A DNA stretch of 64,000 nt, taken from NCBI RefSeq assembly GCF_023953965.1, contig NZ_JAMLIX010000002.1, forward strand, positions 1,331,613-1,395,612. The letters run 5' to 3'. Positions 62,075 through 64,000 of this stretch are shown here, piece by piece. The DNA is from Bosea sp. (in: a-proteobacteria) (GTDB lineage: Bacteria > Pseudomonadota > Alphaproteobacteria > Rhizobiales > Beijerinckiaceae). Each line of letters begins with the position of its first letter. Position 1 is the first letter of the stretch. The position numbers and the translations under genes were made by a program. The notes under the pieces are model-generated. The model saw nothing but the letters and a program-made list of their open reading frames with translations, was not told the DNA's origin and did no database searches.

Positions 62075-62418
62075 TCCCGGTTCCAACGGGCGTGCGGGTC
62101 TGGCTGGCGACGGGCTATACGGACATGCGCCGGGGCTTCCCGGGCCTATCGCTGCAGGTGCAGGAAGTGCTGCGCCGTGATCCGCTGAGCGGGCATCTGT
62201 TCTGCTTCCGTGGGCGTCGAGGCGATCTTTTGAAGGTAATCTGGCATGACGGCCAGGGCGCCTGCCTGTTCACGAAACGGCTGGAACGCGGGCGGTTCCT
62301 GTGGCCATCACCGGCAGATGGCGTCGTGGCGATCACGCCCGCGCAGATGGGCTATCTACTGTCCGGGATCGACTGGCGAAATCCGCAGGAAACCTGGCGC
62401 CCGACGCGGGTTGGATAG
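62071..62418 (+). CDS. tnpB: IS66 family accessory protein TnpB
   Basis: This 115-aa protein begins at GTG 62071 (VIPVPTGVRVWLATGYTDMR) and includes the family core LSLQVQEVLRRDPLSGHLFC, FRGRRGDLLKVIWHDGQG and KRLERGRFLWP. It is required for IS66 transposition. It looks complete. Confidence 0.93.
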   Translation: MIPVPTGVRVWLATGYTDMRRGFPGLSLQVQEVLRRDPLSGHLFCFRGRRGDLLKVIWHDGQGACLFTKRLERGRFLWPSPADGVVAITPAQMGYLLSGIDWRNPQETWRPTRVG

Positions 62419-62466
62419 CATTTGGCCTTTGAAATCGCAGGCGAAATCTGATTCACTTGGATCGTG

Positions 62467-64000
62467 ATGGTGACGCCAGACGATCTTCCTTCGGACCTCG
62501 CGGGTGCCCTGGCGGCGCTGCGGTCCGAGCGCGAGGCGCGGCTGCAAGCCGAGGCGGCAGCCGCCAGCGCGCGGGCGAAACTCTCGGATACCGAGGCGCT
62601 GATCGCGCATCTGCAGCTGATGATCGAGAAGCTGAAGCGCGAGAAATACGGCCAGCGTTCCGAACGCACGGCGCGGCTGATCGAGCAGATGGAGCTTCAG
62701 CTCGACGAGCTCGTGATTGCGGCGAGCGAGGACGAGCTTGCCGCGCAGGCTGCGGCGACGAAGAGCGGGAACGTACGCGCCTTCACGCGCAAGCGGCCGG
62801 TGCGCAAGCCCTGGCCGGAGGACATCAAGCGCGAGCGGATCGTGATCGATCCTCCCACCGCTTGCACCTGCTGCGGCGGCTCGCGGCTGTCGAAGCTGGG
62901 CGAGGACGTGACCGAGACGCTGGAGGAGATCCCGCGGCGCTTCAAGCTGATCGAGACGGTACGCGAAAAGTTCACCTGCCGCGATTGCGGGAAGGTCAGC
63001 CAGCCGCCGGCGCCGTTCCACGCGACGCCACGCGGCTTCATTGGTCCGCAGTTGCTGGCGACGATCGTCTTCGACAAGTTCGGGCAGCACATCCCGCTGA
63101 ACCGCCAGAGCGCGCGCTTCAAGGCCGAGGGGATCGATCTGCCGCTGTCGACGCTGGCCGACCAGGTCGGCCATGGAACCTTCGCCCTGAAGCCGCTCTT
63201 CGACGTGATCGAGGCCCACGTCCTCGCGGCCGAGCGCCTTCACGGCGACGACACGACGGTGCCGATCCTGGCGAAGGGCAAATGCGCGACCGGGCGCATA
63301 TGGACCTATGTACGCGATGACGGCCCCTTCGCCGGCCCCGCGCCGCCGGCGGCGGTCTATTACGCTTCAGGCGATCGCCGCGGCGAGCATCCGCAGACGC
63401 ATCTGGCCGGGTTTGCCGGCATCCTGCAGTGCGACTGTTACGGAGGCTTCGAGCCGCTGTTCGACCCGCAGCGGAAGGAACAGCCGATCACGCCGGCCTT
63501 TTGCTTCGCCCATGCGCGGCGCGGCTTCTTCGAGCTGGCCGACATCGCCAAAAAGGCCCGCGACGGTGTGAAGGGCAAGCCGGTCTCCCCGATAGCCCTG
63601 GAGGCGGTCAGGCGCCTCGACGCGCTGTTCGAGATCGAGCGCGTCATCAACGGCCGCAGTGCCGAGGAGCGGCGGGCCGTACGCCAGGAGAAAAGCAAGC
63701 CGCTTCTCGATGAGATGCAGGCCTGGCTGCTGCGCGAGCGGGAAACCCTCTCGCGCTCCGCCGAGGTCCTGAAGCCGATGAACTACATGCTCCGGCGCTG
63801 GGCCGACTTCGCTCGCTTCCTCGACGACGGCAGGATCTGTCTCTCCAACAATGCTGCGGAGAGAGCGCTCCGCGGCATCGCCCTTGGACGGCGCAACTGG
63901 ACCTTCGCCGGTTCCCAGCGCGGCGCCGACCGCGCCGCTGTCAACGGCGGTCGGATTCCAGGCCATCGTGGCGGAGTAAAAGCAGGCCACTGGCGTTGGG
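62467..64000 (+). pseudogene. tnpC: IS66 transposase TnpC, broken at its C-terminus
   Basis: The frame is open to the window edge. It has an N-terminal leucine-zipper-like region, a zinc-binding region (TACTCCGGSRLSKLG; EKFTCRDCGK), and the DDE domain with LHGDDTTVPIL, LQCDCYGGFEPLF, AFCFAHARRGFFEL and the late SNNAAERALRGIALGRRNWT. After about codon 491 (RGADRAA) the family's usual MYTLIGTAKLN-type ending is replaced by unrelated residues, so the protein is probably inactive. ATG 62467 is preceded by GTG 62464. Confidence 0.75.
63939..64000. mobile_element. Possible end of another insertion element
   Basis: From TGTCAACGGCGG (63939) the sequence departs from IS66. The TG start and the following GTCGG and GGCCACTGG blocks resemble an IS21-type end, but only 62 bp are visible. 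Confidence 0.35.

Larger units (their letters stand above)
60282..63938 (+). mobile_element. IS66-family element, interrupted and truncated
   Basis: tnpA, tnpB and tnpC occur in the usual IS66 order. The left end is tentatively placed at GTACGCC (60282). An IS3 element (60362-61689) sits inside tnpA. tnpC loses family similarity after about 63938. The right end is outside the window or lost. Confidence 0.65.

Overview
The window is uniformly GC-rich with dense, often ATGA-overlapping operons. Its gene content (fixGHIS, a FixK/NnrR-type regulator, a TTGAT-N4-ATCAA box, CbpA/CbpM, AapJ-like binding protein, Omp25-like barrels, a DUF3489-DUF2924-recombinase cassette) points to an alphaproteobacterium of the Hyphomicrobiales, possibly Bosea-like. 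The genus is a guess. No rRNA, complete tRNA or CRISPR array was found.

Layout. (1) 1-7.2 kb, respiration under low oxygen and nitric oxide: ccoG (5' cut by the window), ccoH, ccoI and ccoS for cbb3 oxidase assembly; an NnrR/FixK-like Crp regulator; and, convergent to it, a pseudoazurin-nnrS-FmdE-like operon headed by a near-perfect NnrR-type palindrome. (2) 7.3-17.3 kb, envelope and signalling: a VanZ-like protein, a polyprenyl-phosphate sugar transferase, two divergent paralogous membrane histidine kinases, a DivK-like receiver, an OmpW-like barrel, a REC-GGDEF-EAL protein and an alpha-oxoamine synthase. The last set resembles the parts list of Cqs/Lqs signalling, a hypothesis only. (3) 17.5-24.5 kb, housekeeping and stress: Omp25-like barrel, DUF488, DUF2945, cbpAM, lipoprotein, L,D-transpeptidase, orphan amino-acid binding protein, and a tandem-VOC dioxygenase fused to an alpha/beta hydrolase. 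(4) 24.6-24.8 kb, a non-coding AACAGGG array with 21-bp phasing. (5) 25.2-33 kb, a complete nqrABCDEF-apbE-nqrM operon followed by a CBS protein and a periplasmic nitroreductase, with a perfect FNR/FixK box upstream; its NqrB is short and lacks the usual flavinylation motif. (6) 33-34.7 kb, degenerate fragments around a GIDE-domain membrane protein. (7) 34.8-48.5 kb, a ten-gene nitrogen-compound catabolic cluster (aminotransferase, amidase, peptide-type ABC importer without ATPases, M20 hydrolase, HisN-like phosphatase, glutamine-synthetase-like ligase, aldehyde and alcohol dehydrogenases) divergent from a DeoR/GlpR-type regulator with a candidate operator. (8) 48.6-53.4 kb, DUF1513 protein, lipoprotein, and a hybrid histidine kinase and NarL-type regulator that converge, overlap by 85 bp, and each carry the same AGTAC-N4-GTACT palindrome upstream. 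(9) 53.4-64 kb, mobile DNA: IS110 and ParB fragments, an IS5 copy split by an IS1111-type element, the recombinase cassette, and an IS66 copy split by an IS3 element (with a 5-bp target duplication) and apparently broken again near the right edge.

The respiratory parts form a coherent micro-oxic/NO programme: cbb3 assembly, NO-linked proteins, and a probably FixK-controlled sodium-pumping NADH dehydrogenase. The catabolic cluster probably feeds nitrogen and carbon from an imported amide, peptide or amine. The right end is a decaying insertion zone that includes plasmid-derived debris.
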